Position numbers and translations under genes: made by a program. Below are positions 37,257-46,988 of a stretch of DNA of 64,000 nucleotides, in pieces. Origin of the DNA: Gammaproteobacteria bacterium. GTDB taxonomy: Bacteria; Pseudomonadota; Gammaproteobacteria; Steroidobacterales; GCA-2729495. Position 1 is the stretch's first letter, and each line of letters opens with the position of its first letter. Location: contig JASLMV010000004.1 of NCBI GenBank assembly GCA_030746435.1, forward strand, positions 79,362 to 143,361, read 5' to 3'. The notes below the pieces were generated by a model, which did no database searches, was not told where the DNA came from, and worked only from the letters and a program-made list of their open reading frames with translations.

Positions 37257-39746
37257 ATGACTAGTGTCGGTTTTGCCTTGCGCAGCCTGAGCCGTGACTT
37301 CAAAGCCGGCGAATTGACTGTGTTACTGGCGGCGGTGGTAGTTGCGGTTACCTCGATGACCGCCGTCGGATTTTTTACTGATCGTGTTGCACGTGCCGTG
37401 CAGGCGCAGGCAGCGGAAACCCTTGCTGCCGACCTGGTAGTCAGTTCACCTGCCGTAATAGACCCGGAGTACCTGGCGCTCGGTAAAGAATCCGGGTTGA
37501 GCACCGCCAGCACTTTTGGTTTTCCGACGGTCGCGCAGGCCGGGGACGAACGCAGCCTGACCATGGTCAATGCCGTAAGTGAAGGCTACCCGCTGCGGGG
37601 TGAGGTGCGTATCGCCGATGAAATGTTCGGCACGCCTTACAAAGCGACCAGTGTTCCGGAGCCCGGCACCGCCTGGGCAGAGGCGGGTGTGCTGGCGCGC
37701 CTGAATGTCGATATCGGGGGGGAAATCCAACTGGGGTCTGCCGTATTCCGCATCACACGGGTTCTGGAGTTCAGACCCGACCAGAGCATGGGCTTTCTGG
37801 GCATGGCGCCGTCCCTGCTCGTTAACATCGAAGACGTGCCTGCCATGAATGTCGTCAAGGCCGGCAGCCGCGTCAATTACAGGCAACTTTATGCAGGGCC
37901 GCCTGTAAACGTGCAGGCATTCAGCCGCGATCTGAAAGTGCAGGTAAAAGATGAGGAGCGGGTCAGGACAGTTGATGACGCCAGCGAACAGATTACAGCT
38001 GCCATCGATCGTGCCCGGCGCTTTCTTACACTAGCATCCCTGGTAACCGTCATCCTGGCAGCGGTTGCAACGGCAATGGCGGCGCGCCGGTATGCACTCC
38101 GTCACCTGGATACGGTCGCACTCGTAAAAAGTATCGGTGCTACCCAGAGTTTTATTCAGCGCAGCACAATGTTGCAGCTTGCTATCATTGTTGCGGGCAC
38201 GGCGTTCTTCGGCACATTGCTTGGATACGCGGCACAGAATGTGTTGTCGGTGCTGCTAAACCAACTGACACCGTTTGCATTGCCCGAGCCGTCAATGCGT
38301 GCTTCTGCCCTTGGACTCGTAACCGCCGTTACGATTGCGGTCGGGTTCGCATTACCGCACCTCCTTCAGCTTAAGACCACACCGCCGCTGCGCGTCCTGC
38401 GGCGTGACGCATCGCCACCTCCGCTGCGCTCCGGGGTGGTTTACTGTGTTGCGCTTGGTGCGCTGTTTGCCATGATCTGGTCGATAGTGCAGCAACTGAT
38501 ACTGCTGCTCTGGATCATCGCCGGACTTTTGGTGACAGCTTCTATCTCCCTGTTAGCCGGTTGGATACTGGTGCGTATATTTACCCGCTTCCGCGGCGCC
38601 GGTGGCGTGGCCTGGCGTTACGGGCTGGCCAATATTTCCCGGCGTGGTAGTGAAAGCGTCGTGCAGATCGTGGCCTTTGGACTCAGCCTGATGGTCCTTC
38701 TGTTATTGACCCTGGTCAGGAATGACCTGCTAAATGATTGGCGGCGAACCCTACCGGAAGATGCGCCTAACTATTTCATGTTCAACATTGACCCGGAAGA
38801 CTGGGACGGAATCAGCGCGCTGCTGGAAGATGAGTTGGGCGAAGTACCGGATTTCTTGCCCCTTATTCGCGGCCGTATGAGCAGCGTAAATGGCGTACCA
38901 GTAAGCGACTACGAGTTTCCCAGCGGCCAGGGCAGGGGATTTAATCGGCGCGAAGCAAACCTGACCTGGGCGGCCGAGTTGCCGGAAAGCAATAAGCTTG
39001 TCGCAGGCCAATGGTGGGGCGAGGACTACGATGGTGCGCTGCAGGTTTCGCTGGAAGACAGGTTTGCGGCCAGCATCGGTGTATCCGTCGGCGACACAAT
39101 CGGGTTCGACATCGGCGGTGAAGAGATTATTGCCCCGGTAACAAGCTTACGATTCGTACAGTGGGATTCGCTGGATCCAAATTTTTACCTAATCTTTTCA
39201 CCGGGTGAAGTGCGCAGGTTGCCCCAGACTTATTTGAGCAGTTTGTATCTTGCAGATGATAAACGCTCAGTTTTAAAAATGCTGTTGCAGCGTTATCCGT
39301 CGGTTACGCTGCTTGATCTTGAGGTGATGCTTGCACAGGTGCGTGACATCATTGATAAGGCATCCGCAGCTGTGCAGTACGTGTTTCTCTTTACCTTGCT
39401 GGCAGGAGTCGTGGTTCTGTTGGCAGCCATCCAGGTAACCCGTGACGAGCGACGCTTTGAAAGCGCCATACTGCATACGCTGGGTGCACGCCGCCGCCAG
39501 ATACTGCAGGGTATAGCTGCTGAATTCATAGCGCTCGGCGGTCTCGCCGGTTTTCTTGCCGCGCTCGGGGCGAGTGCTGTTGGTTACGTGCTGGCAACCC
39601 GGGTGTTCAACCTTAGCTACGAAATCAATCCGGTGTTATGGCTGGTGGGCTTGCTGAGCGGTGCGGTCATCGTTGGATTGACAGGTACGCTTGCAACCCG
39701 CAAGGCGGTCAACGAACCGCCGGTTCGCGTACTGCGCAATGGTTAG
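37257..39746 (+). CDS. ybbP: FtsX-type ABC permease (YbbP)
   Basis: An 829-residue permease with one N-terminal membrane helix (VLLAAVVVAVTSMTAVGF), a large periplasmic domain (about residues 40-245), three-helix FtsX block (VTVILAAVATAMAARRYALRHLDTVALVKSIGA...), four extra central helices (about 395-450), a second periplasmic domain and a C-terminal FtsX block ending RKAVNEPPVRVLRNG. This ten-helix layout matches E. coli YbbP. It lies 53 bases after ybbA. Confidence 0.93.
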   Translation: MTSVGFALRSLSRDFKAGELTVLLAAVVVAVTSMTAVGFFTDRVARAVQAQAAETLAADLVVSSPAVIDPEYLALGKESGLSTASTFGFPTVAQAGDERSLTMVNAVSEGYPLRGEVRIADEMFGTPYKATSVPEPGTAWAEAGVLARLNVDIGGEIQLGSAVFRITRVLEFRPDQSMGFLGMAPSLLVNIEDVPAMNVVKAGSRVNYRQLYAGPPVNVQAFSRDLKVQVKDEERVRTVDDASEQITAAIDRARRFLTLASLVTVILAAVATAMAARRYALRHLDTVALVKSIGATQSFIQRSTMLQLAIIVAGTAFFGTLLGYAAQNVLSVLLNQLTPFALPEPSMRASALGLVTAVTIAVGFALPHLLQLKTTPPLRVLRRDASPPPLRSGVVYCVALGALFAMIWSIVQQLILLLWIIAGLLVTASISLLAGWILVRIFTRFRGAGGVAWRYGLANISRRGSESVVQIVAFGLSLMVLLLLTLVRNDLLNDWRRTLPEDAPNYFMFNIDPEDWDGISALLEDELGEVPDFLPLIRGRMSSVNGVPVSDYEFPSGQGRGFNRREANLTWAAELPESNKLVAGQWWGEDYDGALQVSLEDRFAASIGVSVGDTIGFDIGGEEIIAPVTSLRFVQWDSLDPNFYLIFSPGEVRRLPQTYLSSLYLADDKRSVLKMLLQRYPSVTLLDLEVMLAQVRDIIDKASAAVQYVFLFTLLAGVVVLLAAIQVTRDERRFESAILHTLGARRRQILQGIAAEFIALGGLAGFLAALGASAVGYVLATRVFNLSYEINPVLWLVGLLSGAVIVGLTGTLATRKAVNEPPVRVLRNG

Positions 39747-39775
39747 ACCGGCCACCGGTTAGAGTCCGGTCCCGA

Positions 39776-40210
39776 ATGAACAAAAAGGCAAGGGAAAAGC
39801 TGTCCTGCGGAATAGTCATTGTCCGGAAAACAGCCGAGGGCCCCCTCCTGCTCATGCTTCGTGCTTTCAATCACTGGGACTTCCCCAAGGGTATGCTTAA
39901 AGAAGGAGAAACGCCCAGGCAGGCAGCGTTGCGTGAAGTAGCGGAGGAATCGACCATTACGGAGATCGAATTTGCCTGGGGCGATGCCAGTCTGGATACC
40001 GGGCCATACGGTCGCAGCAAAACGGCAAGGTACTTTATTGGTGTTACCAGCCAGGAAGCGGTGACCCTGCCGGTCAATCCGGAGATAGGTCGCCCGGAGC
40101 ATCATGAATGGCGCTGGCTGAGTTTGAACGAAGCGCGAAGTCTTGTAACACCCCGTGTAGAGCTTGTACTCGACTGGGCTGAGAAGCAGATGAATAATCT
40201 GCCCGAATAA
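39776..40210 (+). CDS. Nudix hydrolase
   Basis: A 144-residue protein with the Nudix box GMLKEGETPRQAALREVAEE followed by STI. The usual Gly near the box end is replaced by Thr, while the catalytic REVAEE core is intact. The start with CGIVIVRKTAEGPLLLMLRAF and the WDFPKG motif fit the bis(5'-nucleosyl)-tetraphosphatase/MutT-like class. The frame is open back to 39638 but overlaps ybbP. The ATG at 39776 is preferred. Substrate unknown. Confidence 0.88.
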   Translation: MNKKAREKLSCGIVIVRKTAEGPLLLMLRAFNHWDFPKGMLKEGETPRQAALREVAEESTITEIEFAWGDASLDTGPYGRSKTARYFIGVTSQEAVTLPVNPEIGRPEHHEWRWLSLNEARSLVTPRVELVLDWAEKQMNNLPE

Positions 40211-40213
40211 CGG

Positions 40214-40879
40214 ATGAATATAGCCATGAAGAATAGAATTGTGAAAATACCTTTATTCCTGCTCGCCTTGTTATGGGGCAGTGTTATCTTTTCGGCAGGA
40301 CACAATCAGTCGGAGGAGAAAGCGGTGGCACAGAATCAGGAACTAACAGCTGAAATCGATGCTGCGCTAAATGAATATGCGGCGCTCTGGGACGAGCAGA
40401 ACCCGGCCGGATTGATTGCGCTATGGGATCAGAATGACCCTGAGCCTTTTTATCTTGCAGAAGAGCAGGATGAGTGGCGAATTGGTTGGGATCAGGTTAA
40501 AGACTACTGGAACCCTGAAGGGCCCAGCAACATGACTTCTATACGAATGCGCTTTGACGGGGTTCAGGCTCGGGCGCTCTCCGATGACCTGGCCTTTGCA
40601 AAATTCTGGATTCGATTCGATACAAAGATGAAATTCATGCCGAACCCAATTGGTACAGATGCACGTGCCAGCGCAATATTTCGCAAAACCGAATATGGCT
40701 GGCGTCTTATTACATGGGCCGAGTCACCGGGCTCACCCATTCTTTACGTACAGAGGCTATACAACCAGCACAAGCTTGAGGGTGAAAAATCACCAATACC
40801 CTATATTCACGAGCTCTATGAAAGGCATACTCGTGATGACTTTGCTACATATATGGAATCACACAGCAAAGGGGAATAG
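40214..40879 (+). CDS. Secreted SnoaL/NTF2-like protein
   Basis: A 221-residue precursor with an N-terminal hydrophobic segment (PLFLLALLWGSVIFSAG) suited for export. The core resembles the SnoaL/NTF2-like fold: ALNEYAALWDEQNPAGLIALWDQ, a central helix DQVKDYWN and the strands DLAFAKFWIRFDTKM and ASAIFRKTEYGWRLITWAE. No catalytic residues can be named. It starts 3 bases after the Nudix stop, so the two are cotranscribed. Its stop abuts the convergent dehydrogenase gene. Confidence 0.75.
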   Translation: MNIAMKNRIVKIPLFLLALLWGSVIFSAGHNQSEEKAVAQNQELTAEIDAALNEYAALWDEQNPAGLIALWDQNDPEPFYLAEEQDEWRIGWDQVKDYWNPEGPSNMTSIRMRFDGVQARALSDDLAFAKFWIRFDTKMKFMPNPIGTDARASAIFRKTEYGWRLITWAESPGSPILYVQRLYNQHKLEGEKSPIPYIHELYERHTRDDFATYMESHSKGE

Positions 40880-41857
40880 TCAGCAAATCCGGTTGCGTTC
40901 TTCGCCATTAGCGAAGGCTTTGATATTAGTGACGATTTCGTCCAGCGCGCGTTGTCTTGCCTCACGTGCGCTCCATGCGATATGTGGCGTAATAATCAGA
41001 TTCGGTAATTGAACATCCAGTAAGGGATCGCCGCGCACAGGCGGTTCTTCCTCGAGTACGTCTATACCCGCGCCGGCAATTTCCTCGTTCTGTAAAGCGT
41101 TGACGAGCGCTACAGAATCGACCAGCCCGCCGCGTGCCGTGTTTATCAGCAACGCGTTACGTTTCATTTGCTCTAATGCTGCCGCATCGATGATATGTAG
41201 TGTGTCATCGTTGAGGGGGCAGTGCAGGCTTACGACATCGGACTGCTCAAACAGCTCCTCCAGGGGTAAACGCGGCACACTCTGGCCGGATTTGCCCGGC
41301 GCTGCAGCAGTACGCCAGGGGAGGCGTGCAGCGATAACACGCATACCGAAAGCCCGCGCGACACCGGCGACCCCGCTGCCCAGCTCGCCCAGGCCAATAA
41401 GCCCGAGTGTTTGGCCGTGCAGTTCGCGAAACGGCGGGTCAAGCAAACAGAACTGGTCGTTCTTTTGCCAGTCGCCGGCGCCGATCTGCTCGCGTTGCCG
41501 CAGCAGGTTTTGGTTGAGTGCAAGGAGTAGCGCAAATACGTGCTGTACTACTGAGGGAGTGCAGTACTCGCGTATATTGCTTACCGCTATCCCACGTTCG
41601 CGGGCAGCCTCTATATTGACGTTGTCGACGCCAGTTGCCGCCAGGCAAATCAGTTTCAACCGGGGCGACTGGTCCATCTCCGCAGCATCCAGCCTGAGTT
41701 TGTTAACGACCACTACCTCAGCATCGCTGACCCGATCCAGGTATTCGTCTTTTTCGGTTACCGGCCACGTGTCTACGCCCGTAAGCTCGCGTTCCAGTTT
41801 TTCCAGGTCAAGATCGGCAGGACGCAGTGAATCGAAATCGAGAAAGACCGTTTTCAT
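40880..41857 (-). CDS. D-2-hydroxyacid dehydrogenase (hydroxypyruvate/glycerate dehydrogenase-like)
   Basis: An NAD(P)-linked reductase of 2-oxoacids. The Rossmann loop is LIGLGELGSGVA, the catalytic Arg is in NTARGGLVD, the Glu in IDVLEEEPP and the His in TPHIAW. The substrate loop (CLAATGVDNVN) fits the glycerate dehydrogenase/HprA group, but glyoxylate or phenylpyruvate cannot be excluded. It starts 18 bases after the ppc stop on the same strand, so the two are likely cotranscribed. The name hprA would be premature. Confidence 0.9.
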   Translation of the reverse strand: MKTVFLDFDSLRPADLDLEKLERELTGVDTWPVTEKDEYLDRVSDAEVVVVNKLRLDAAEMDQSPRLKLICLAATGVDNVNIEAARERGIAVSNIREYCTPSVVQHVFALLLALNQNLLRQREQIGAGDWQKNDQFCLLDPPFRELHGQTLGLIGLGELGSGVAGVARAFGMRVIAARLPWRTAAAPGKSGQSVPRLPLEELFEQSDVVSLHCPLNDDTLHIIDAAALEQMKRNALLINTARGGLVDSVALVNALQNEEIAGAGIDVLEEEPPVRGDPLLDVQLPNLIITPHIAWSAREARQRALDEIVTNIKAFANGEERNRIC

Positions 41858-41875
41858 TGTGGCAGTGACCGGAAG

Positions 41876-44569
41876 CTAGCCTGAGGTCTGCAGGCCCCTG
41901 GAAATACCGTTAACGCTGGCTATCAGGGCAGTAAGCAGAGACTGGTCCCGGCAACCGCCTGCCCGCCAGCGCCGCAGTAGTTCGATCTGCAACAGGCTCA
42001 TCGGATCGACATAGGGGTTGCGTAGGCGGATTGACCGGCGCAGCGTATTATTTTTTTCGAGCAGGACTTTTTGTTCACGTATGTCCAGTAGCGTATTCAC
42101 ACTGAGTTGGAACTCTTTTTCTATCGATGGGAAATATTTGTCATGGAGTTCGCTGCTGGCAAGCCCGGAATAGTGAGCCGCTATTCCGGGATCTGCAATT
42201 GATAGTGCAATTTCGACATCGCTGATCAGGCGTCTGAAAAATGGCCATTCCTTCACCATGTCTCGCACAAATTGCTCACCGTGAGCGGCTATCGCGTTGC
42301 TCAGGCCGCTGCCGAAGCCGTACCACGCGGGTAGCATGTGCCGGCTCTGAGCCCATGCAAATGCCCATGGAACATCTCGCCGGAGTTGTGCATTATCGAA
42401 GCCTTCCTCGGCCGCGTGCATGCCAATACGCATTTCCTCAATTACGTCAATGGGTGTGGCCGCCCTGAAGTATTCCGCAAAACTCCCGTCACCGCTGAAC
42501 AGGCCCTGGTAAACCTTGTCTCCCGATATGGCAATCGTATTCATCGCATCTGACATTGCCGCCATACCCGATGTTTTGCTGTCGATACCAGCTGTAGCCG
42601 TTACGACTGAGCTGAAAGCTTTTTCGAGTGTGCGAAACGCGATTCCCCTTACGCCATAACGCTCGTTGACCGCCTCACCGTGTTCGGTCGCGCGCAGATG
42701 ACCACAAGCAATGCCGTCGGCAATTCCACCGCGGCCCGACAGGCTGCCGCGGCCATGGAAAAGGGTGTAGTCGATATTGCGTACGGCAAAAATGTCGCCT
42801 AGTTCCGTGTGCGCCTTTTGCAGGTTCCATCTGGATGCGGCCACGCCGCCGTCGCTGCTCGCTTCCGATGTACTCAGCATTACTGCTTGCCGCGAACCCC
42901 GTGCCTGCAGGTGTCGTTGATAGTAGGGGTCGTCAAGGGTTGCCGCCATTAGCGATGCGGCCTTCAGGAGTTCGGGGCTGGATTCACATGTTGGGGCAAC
43001 GTCGAGTGGCACATACCCCTCCGGGGTTCTCAGGTCTGCCCAGCGTGCCAGTAGTAGGGCAGCAAGCAGGTCGTCCGGGCCAGCACAGTGCCGTACCAGC
43101 AGAAGCCCTATTGCATTCTTGCCGTATTTGCGCCGGCAATAGGAGATGGCCGTAAAGAGTGCCAGCAAACGTTTGGCGTCGTTATCGGGCTCGATGCTGG
43201 GTGAATCGTTGTTTTCGAGTACGGTGCGCAGCCGTTCGGTACGTTGCGCAGGCGGTTGGGAATCCCAGTCGTCCTCACCAAGGCAGTAACCAACCACTTT
43301 TTGCAGGTCCGCGGCATTATGGCGTATGTCGAGCGATAAAAAGTGAAAACCGAAAGTCTCAGCTCGCCTGATTAATCGTTTAACCGCAAACAGCCCGGCA
43401 TATGTTCCCTTGCGGTTTGCAAGGCTGGTGGCTATGAGCTGCAGATCTGCGACGAACTGATCCGAGGATTCGTAGGGAAAGGCTGCATCGTCATAGGTTG
43501 CCTGCAGGCGTTCACTTATCAGCCGTAACAGCATCCTGTAGGGCATGCTGCGATAACGATGGGGAGTGGAACCGCTGACATTCGGAAACTGTTTCGAATA
43601 AGACTCTATCCGTTCGCTTACGGCGTCATCTATATCGATGCGGCTGGAACTCTGGCTGAGTTTCTCTGCGAGGTCCTGACAATCACGGTAGTACAGATCG
43701 AGGATCAGTGATCGCTGACGGGCCAGCGTGTCACGTACGATGCGTGCTGATATCTCATTACTGCTCGATACGTCGCCGCCTATCCAGGATGCAAAATGAA
43801 GCAGATTCGGTAAGGGTTTGCGACTGGTCGATTCTCCGTACACCGCGACACGTGCTGCGGTGATTCCCTCGAAAAAAGGCGGAACCATACGATAGATAAC
43901 ATCAGTCAGGAAAAACAGCATGTGTTCCAGTTCATCGAAGACGGTCAGGCCTTCTGAGGGGCTTTCTTCGGTTTGCCAGATCGCGGTGATATCGGCCCGA
44001 ATGCTTTCAAAGCATGCATTGGCTTCCTGGGGCGTGAGTGCCGGGTTCTGCATATCGACCATTCGGCGCACAATATTCTGTTGTTTGCGCAGTACGGTGC
44101 GGCGGGTCGTTTCGGTCGGGTGGGCGGTAAATACGGGTTCGATCTCCAGTTGCTGCAGTATCTCGTCGACGGTACCGGCTTCAAAACCTGCTTCATGCAG
44201 CCTGTGGAAGGTTTCATCCAGCGACCGAGGCTGGCGCTGAGCTGAATCTTTAAGGTAATCACGCCGGCGACGAATTCGGTGTACCTGCTCGGCGGTATTC
44301 ACGACCTGAAAGTAAGTCGAGAAAGCGCGCACGATATCCCTGGCTGCAGTTGCATTCATTTTTTCCAGCAATGCATCGAGTTTTGCACTGGCATTTGCAT
44401 CACCCTCGCGGCGGCCGATGGCAAGCTGACGTGCAGATTCGACGGTCTTGTAAAGTGCTTCACCTCCCTGCTCTATGAGTAGCTCGCCTACCATATTGCC
44501 GAGCGCACGCACATCCTTTCGCAGCGCCTCGTCTTTCTCTGCAAAATGAATGTCCTGCCGTTTTTCCAT
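41876..44569 (-). CDS. ppc: Divergent phosphoenolpyruvate carboxylase homologue
   Basis: Homology over full length (897 residues from the ATG at 44569; AGGA precedes it) is clear: VFTAHPTETTRR with the first catalytic His (about 150), FHGRG...GRGG (about 604-615), DVPWAFAWAQSRHMLPAW and a C-terminus IRLRNPYVDPMSLLQIELL. Three motifs that are near-invariant in known PEPCs are altered: GGDRDGNP reads GGDVSSSN, SDSAKD reads SEASSD, and GSRPAKR reads GMHAAEE. The last residue is Gly, as in the usual QNTG ending. It may be an anaplerotic PEPC with a remodelled site or a protein of different activity. The frame is open to 44674 but earlier starts lack ribosome-binding sequences. Confidence 0.8.
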   Translation of the reverse strand: MEKRQDIHFAEKDEALRKDVRALGNMVGELLIEQGGEALYKTVESARQLAIGRREGDANASAKLDALLEKMNATAARDIVRAFSTYFQVVNTAEQVHRIRRRRDYLKDSAQRQPRSLDETFHRLHEAGFEAGTVDEILQQLEIEPVFTAHPTETTRRTVLRKQQNIVRRMVDMQNPALTPQEANACFESIRADITAIWQTEESPSEGLTVFDELEHMLFFLTDVIYRMVPPFFEGITAARVAVYGESTSRKPLPNLLHFASWIGGDVSSSNEISARIVRDTLARQRSLILDLYYRDCQDLAEKLSQSSSRIDIDDAVSERIESYSKQFPNVSGSTPHRYRSMPYRMLLRLISERLQATYDDAAFPYESSDQFVADLQLIATSLANRKGTYAGLFAVKRLIRRAETFGFHFLSLDIRHNAADLQKVVGYCLGEDDWDSQPPAQRTERLRTVLENNDSPSIEPDNDAKRLLALFTAISYCRRKYGKNAIGLLLVRHCAGPDDLLAALLLARWADLRTPEGYVPLDVAPTCESSPELLKAASLMAATLDDPYYQRHLQARGSRQAVMLSTSEASSDGGVAASRWNLQKAHTELGDIFAVRNIDYTLFHGRGSLSGRGGIADGIACGHLRATEHGEAVNERYGVRGIAFRTLEKAFSSVVTATAGIDSKTSGMAAMSDAMNTIAISGDKVYQGLFSGDGSFAEYFRAATPIDVIEEMRIGMHAAEEGFDNAQLRRDVPWAFAWAQSRHMLPAWYGFGSGLSNAIAAHGEQFVRDMVKEWPFFRRLISDVEIALSIADPGIAAHYSGLASSELHDKYFPSIEKEFQLSVNTLLDIREQKVLLEKNNTLRRSIRLRNPYVDPMSLLQIELLRRWRAGGCRDQSLLTALIASVNGISRGLQTSG

Positions 44570-45033
44570 TACGGCCGTTTCCTGTGGCACTGAGGATTGC
44601 ATATGAAGATAGCCCGTTTGGGAGATTTGCCGGATATAGCTCAGGCAGTAAATCTTAAGGCCCGGCGCCCGCATAGGGAAGCAGCAGTGCTGTGCAAAAA
44701 CCCTGTATCCGGACGCAATTAACTAAACAGCGAAGCACACACCGCTACCCGCTGGCGTATCTGCTGATACCATCGCAATGTATAGCGGTGTTCCGCAGCT
44801 TAACGTTATCGACCTGACCAGCCTGTCCCGAGCGGCCGGCGTACGGACTGCCGGCCGGGAACCGGTTCGCAGTCTGGAGCAGTTTATTGTTAAAACAATG
44901 ACTTATAGGCGTACCAGTGGGGAAAACCACGCTATGCGGCGTTGCGGGATTAAAATAATCTTGCTATTTATTTTCCCCATTCGCCATATCAGGCGCTTTC
45001 CATTAACGCGGTATTTTTAGACAGGACTGCATA
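44570..45033. promoter_or_regulatory. ppc - SLC13 divergent intergenic region
   Basis: About 460 bases lie between the preferred ppc start and the transporter start. No convincing ORF or RNA was seen. The part near 44940-45020 is AT-rich and is the likely promoter zone of the transporter, but no clean -35/-10 pair stands out. Confidence 0.35.
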
Positions 45034-46851
45034 TTGCCTCCTTTGCCTGACATACATGCTATTGCCGTCCTATTGATGACGGGCGTTACGCTGTACCTGT
45101 TTGCGCGGGAACGTATACCGCTGGAGACCACGGGGTTTCTGGTACTGGTTACGTTGGTCGCAGGCTTCTACGTGTTCTCGTATCCGGGTATCGAGCCGCA
45201 GCAGTTCTTCCTGTCTTTCGGTAACGAGGCGCTGGTTACTATTTGTGCGCTGCTGATAGTCAGCAAAGGGCTGGAGGTGACGGGTGCATTACAGCCGGTT
45301 GCCAGCCTGATGGCCGCCGGCTGGCAGGAACGGCCTCGCCTGGCATTTATAACCATGTTACTGGTGGGAGCGGTCAGCAGTGCGTTCCTGAACAACACGC
45401 CGATAGTCGTGATGTTCATGCCAATACTCGTTGCGGTGTGCTTACGCAGTGGGATTGCACCGTCAGGTGTTTTGATCCCCATGGGCCTCGCAACACTGAT
45501 CGGCGGCATGGCTACGACTATCGGTACATCGACAAACCTGCTCGTTGTCGGTATTGCAGCCAACCAGGGTTTGCCGCGGCTCGAAATGTTTGACTTCTCC
45601 CTGCCGGTTATCGTCGCCGCGGTACCCGGGCTGGTATTTCTGTGGATCTTTGCGCCGCGCATACTGCCCGAACGCAAGCCGCCGATGTCCGACATTTCGC
45701 CACGAGTGTTCAAGGCACTGTTGTATGTCAACGAAGACAGCTTCGCCAACGGCAAGACGTTGACGGAAGTACGCGCGAAGACCGAAAACCGCATGCGTAT
45801 CGATCGTGTGCAGCGGGGTGACAATCTGTTTGTCGCCCGGCTGCCATCCGTCACTCTGCAGGAAGGCGACCGACTGTATGTCAGCGATACTGCCGACCGG
45901 CTGAAGGAATATGAAAAACTGTTGGGGGCGACACTGTACAACGCATCCGACGTAGAACACCCGGTTAGTGAGGATGTGCCGCTGGCGAGTGAGGGCCAGC
46001 AGTTGGCCGAAGCGGTCATTACCCGCGGTTCCCCTTTGCACCACCGGACGCTGAATGTCAGTCAATTCAGCGCGCGCTTCGGACTGGTGCCGATGGCTAT
46101 CCACCGAGCGCGGCCATCGATAGACGTCGTAGGGGAACTGGAATCGACCCGCCTGCGAGCGGGTGATGTGATCCTGGTGCAGGGGTCGAGCGAAGCGATA
46201 GCGGAACTACGTGCCAGCGGTTCGATGCTCGTGCTCGACGGGACGATGGATCTGCCACACACGGAACGGGCCAATACGGCGCTCGGCATTATGATTGTGG
46301 TAGTAGCACTCGCCGCCTTCGGGCTCGTGCCTATATCGATCAGCGCACTTGCCGGCGTTGTCGCAATGCTACTGACGAATTGCCTGCGCTGGCGGGATGT
46401 CGGTGATTCGCTGAACATCCCCGTGATCATGATAATCGTTGCAAGTTTATCCCTGGGCACCGCAATGGAACAGACGGGCGGCGCCGAATACATCGCCCAG
46501 TTATTTGTTGCGGCAACGCAGGAACTGCCCATACCCGTCATGTTGAGTGGCCTCATGTTACTCATGACGATTCTGACTAACGTCGTGTCGAATAATGCGG
46601 CTGCTGTTATCGGTACGCCTATTGCAATCAGCGTTGCATACCAGTTGGGAATTTCGCCCGAGCCATTTGTCCTCGCCGTAATATTCGGCACGAATATGAG
46701 TTTTGCGACACCGATTGGTTACCAGACCAACCTGCTGATCATGTCCGCCGGTGGCTATCGCTTTTCGGACTTCATGCGTGTCGGCGTCCCGCTAACCATC
46801 ATCATGTGGCTGATATTTTCCTTCACCCTGCCCATGCTGTATGACCTGTAG
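45034..46851 (+). CDS. SLC13-family (DASS) anion transporter with TrkA_C domains
   Basis: A 605-residue membrane protein: N-terminal helices with two SLC13 hairpin motifs (SSAFLNNTPIVVMFMP and GTSTNLLVVGIA), then two cytoplasmic RCK-C/TrkA_C domains (about residues 205-400: VARLPSVTLQEGDRLYV and STRLRAGDVILVQGSS), then more helices with the second repeat (NVVSNNAAAVIGTPIA and GTNMSFATPIGYQTNLL). This matches the YfbS/SdcS type proposed for sulfate or other anions. It begins at a TTG with AGGA eight bases upstream. The substrate is unproven. Confidence 0.88.
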   Translation: MPPLPDIHAIAVLLMTGVTLYLFARERIPLETTGFLVLVTLVAGFYVFSYPGIEPQQFFLSFGNEALVTICALLIVSKGLEVTGALQPVASLMAAGWQERPRLAFITMLLVGAVSSAFLNNTPIVVMFMPILVAVCLRSGIAPSGVLIPMGLATLIGGMATTIGTSTNLLVVGIAANQGLPRLEMFDFSLPVIVAAVPGLVFLWIFAPRILPERKPPMSDISPRVFKALLYVNEDSFANGKTLTEVRAKTENRMRIDRVQRGDNLFVARLPSVTLQEGDRLYVSDTADRLKEYEKLLGATLYNASDVEHPVSEDVPLASEGQQLAEAVITRGSPLHHRTLNVSQFSARFGLVPMAIHRARPSIDVVGELESTRLRAGDVILVQGSSEAIAELRASGSMLVLDGTMDLPHTERANTALGIMIVVVALAAFGLVPISISALAGVVAMLLTNCLRWRDVGDSLNIPVIMIIVASLSLGTAMEQTGGAEYIAQLFVAATQELPIPVMLSGLMLLMTILTNVVSNNAAAVIGTPIAISVAYQLGISPEPFVLAVIFGTNMSFATPIGYQTNLLIMSAGGYRFSDFMRVGVPLTIIMWLIFSFTLPMLYDL

Positions 46852-46886
46852 CGCAGGGTCCGGGGCCAATACCCTGAACTGAGCCC

Positions 46887-46915
46887 TTGACGATACCTGC
46901 ACCTATGGCCATACT
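46887..46915 (+). promoter_or_regulatory. trp operon promoter
   Basis: TTGACG (46887-46892), a 17-base spacer and CATACT (46910-46915) form a good sigma-70 promoter. Transcription would begin about 46922-46923, at the ATG of the Trp-rich leader peptide. No obvious TrpR operator palindrome was recognised around it. Confidence 0.65.
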
Positions 46916-46922
46916 GCGCCAC

Positions 46923-46988
46923 ATGAAAAATGTCGCTGACAGCCTGAATTGGTGGTGGGCACCTTCTACGGAGAGGGTAGCCGGCTAG
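46923..46988 (+). CDS. trpL: trp leader peptide (TrpL)
   Basis: A 21-residue ORF, MKNVADSLNWWWAPSTERVAG, has three successive Trp codons (TGG x3 at 46950-46958) immediately before RNA segment 1 of the attenuator. The frame can also start at an upstream ATG at 46905, but that lies within the promoter. The ATG at 46923 falls at the predicted transcription start, so the leader mRNA may be leaderless. No ribosome-binding site is present for either ATG. Confidence 0.8.
   Translation: MKNVADSLNWWWAPSTERVAG

Noticed and set aside
44778..45020. 80-residue ORF in the ppc-transporter gap
   Set aside because: No ribosome-binding site and no recognisable protein features. The gap looks regulatory.
46905..46922. 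ATG at 46905 as trpL start
   Set aside because: It lies within the promoter spacer and lacks a ribosome-binding site. The ATG at 46923 fits the predicted transcription start.
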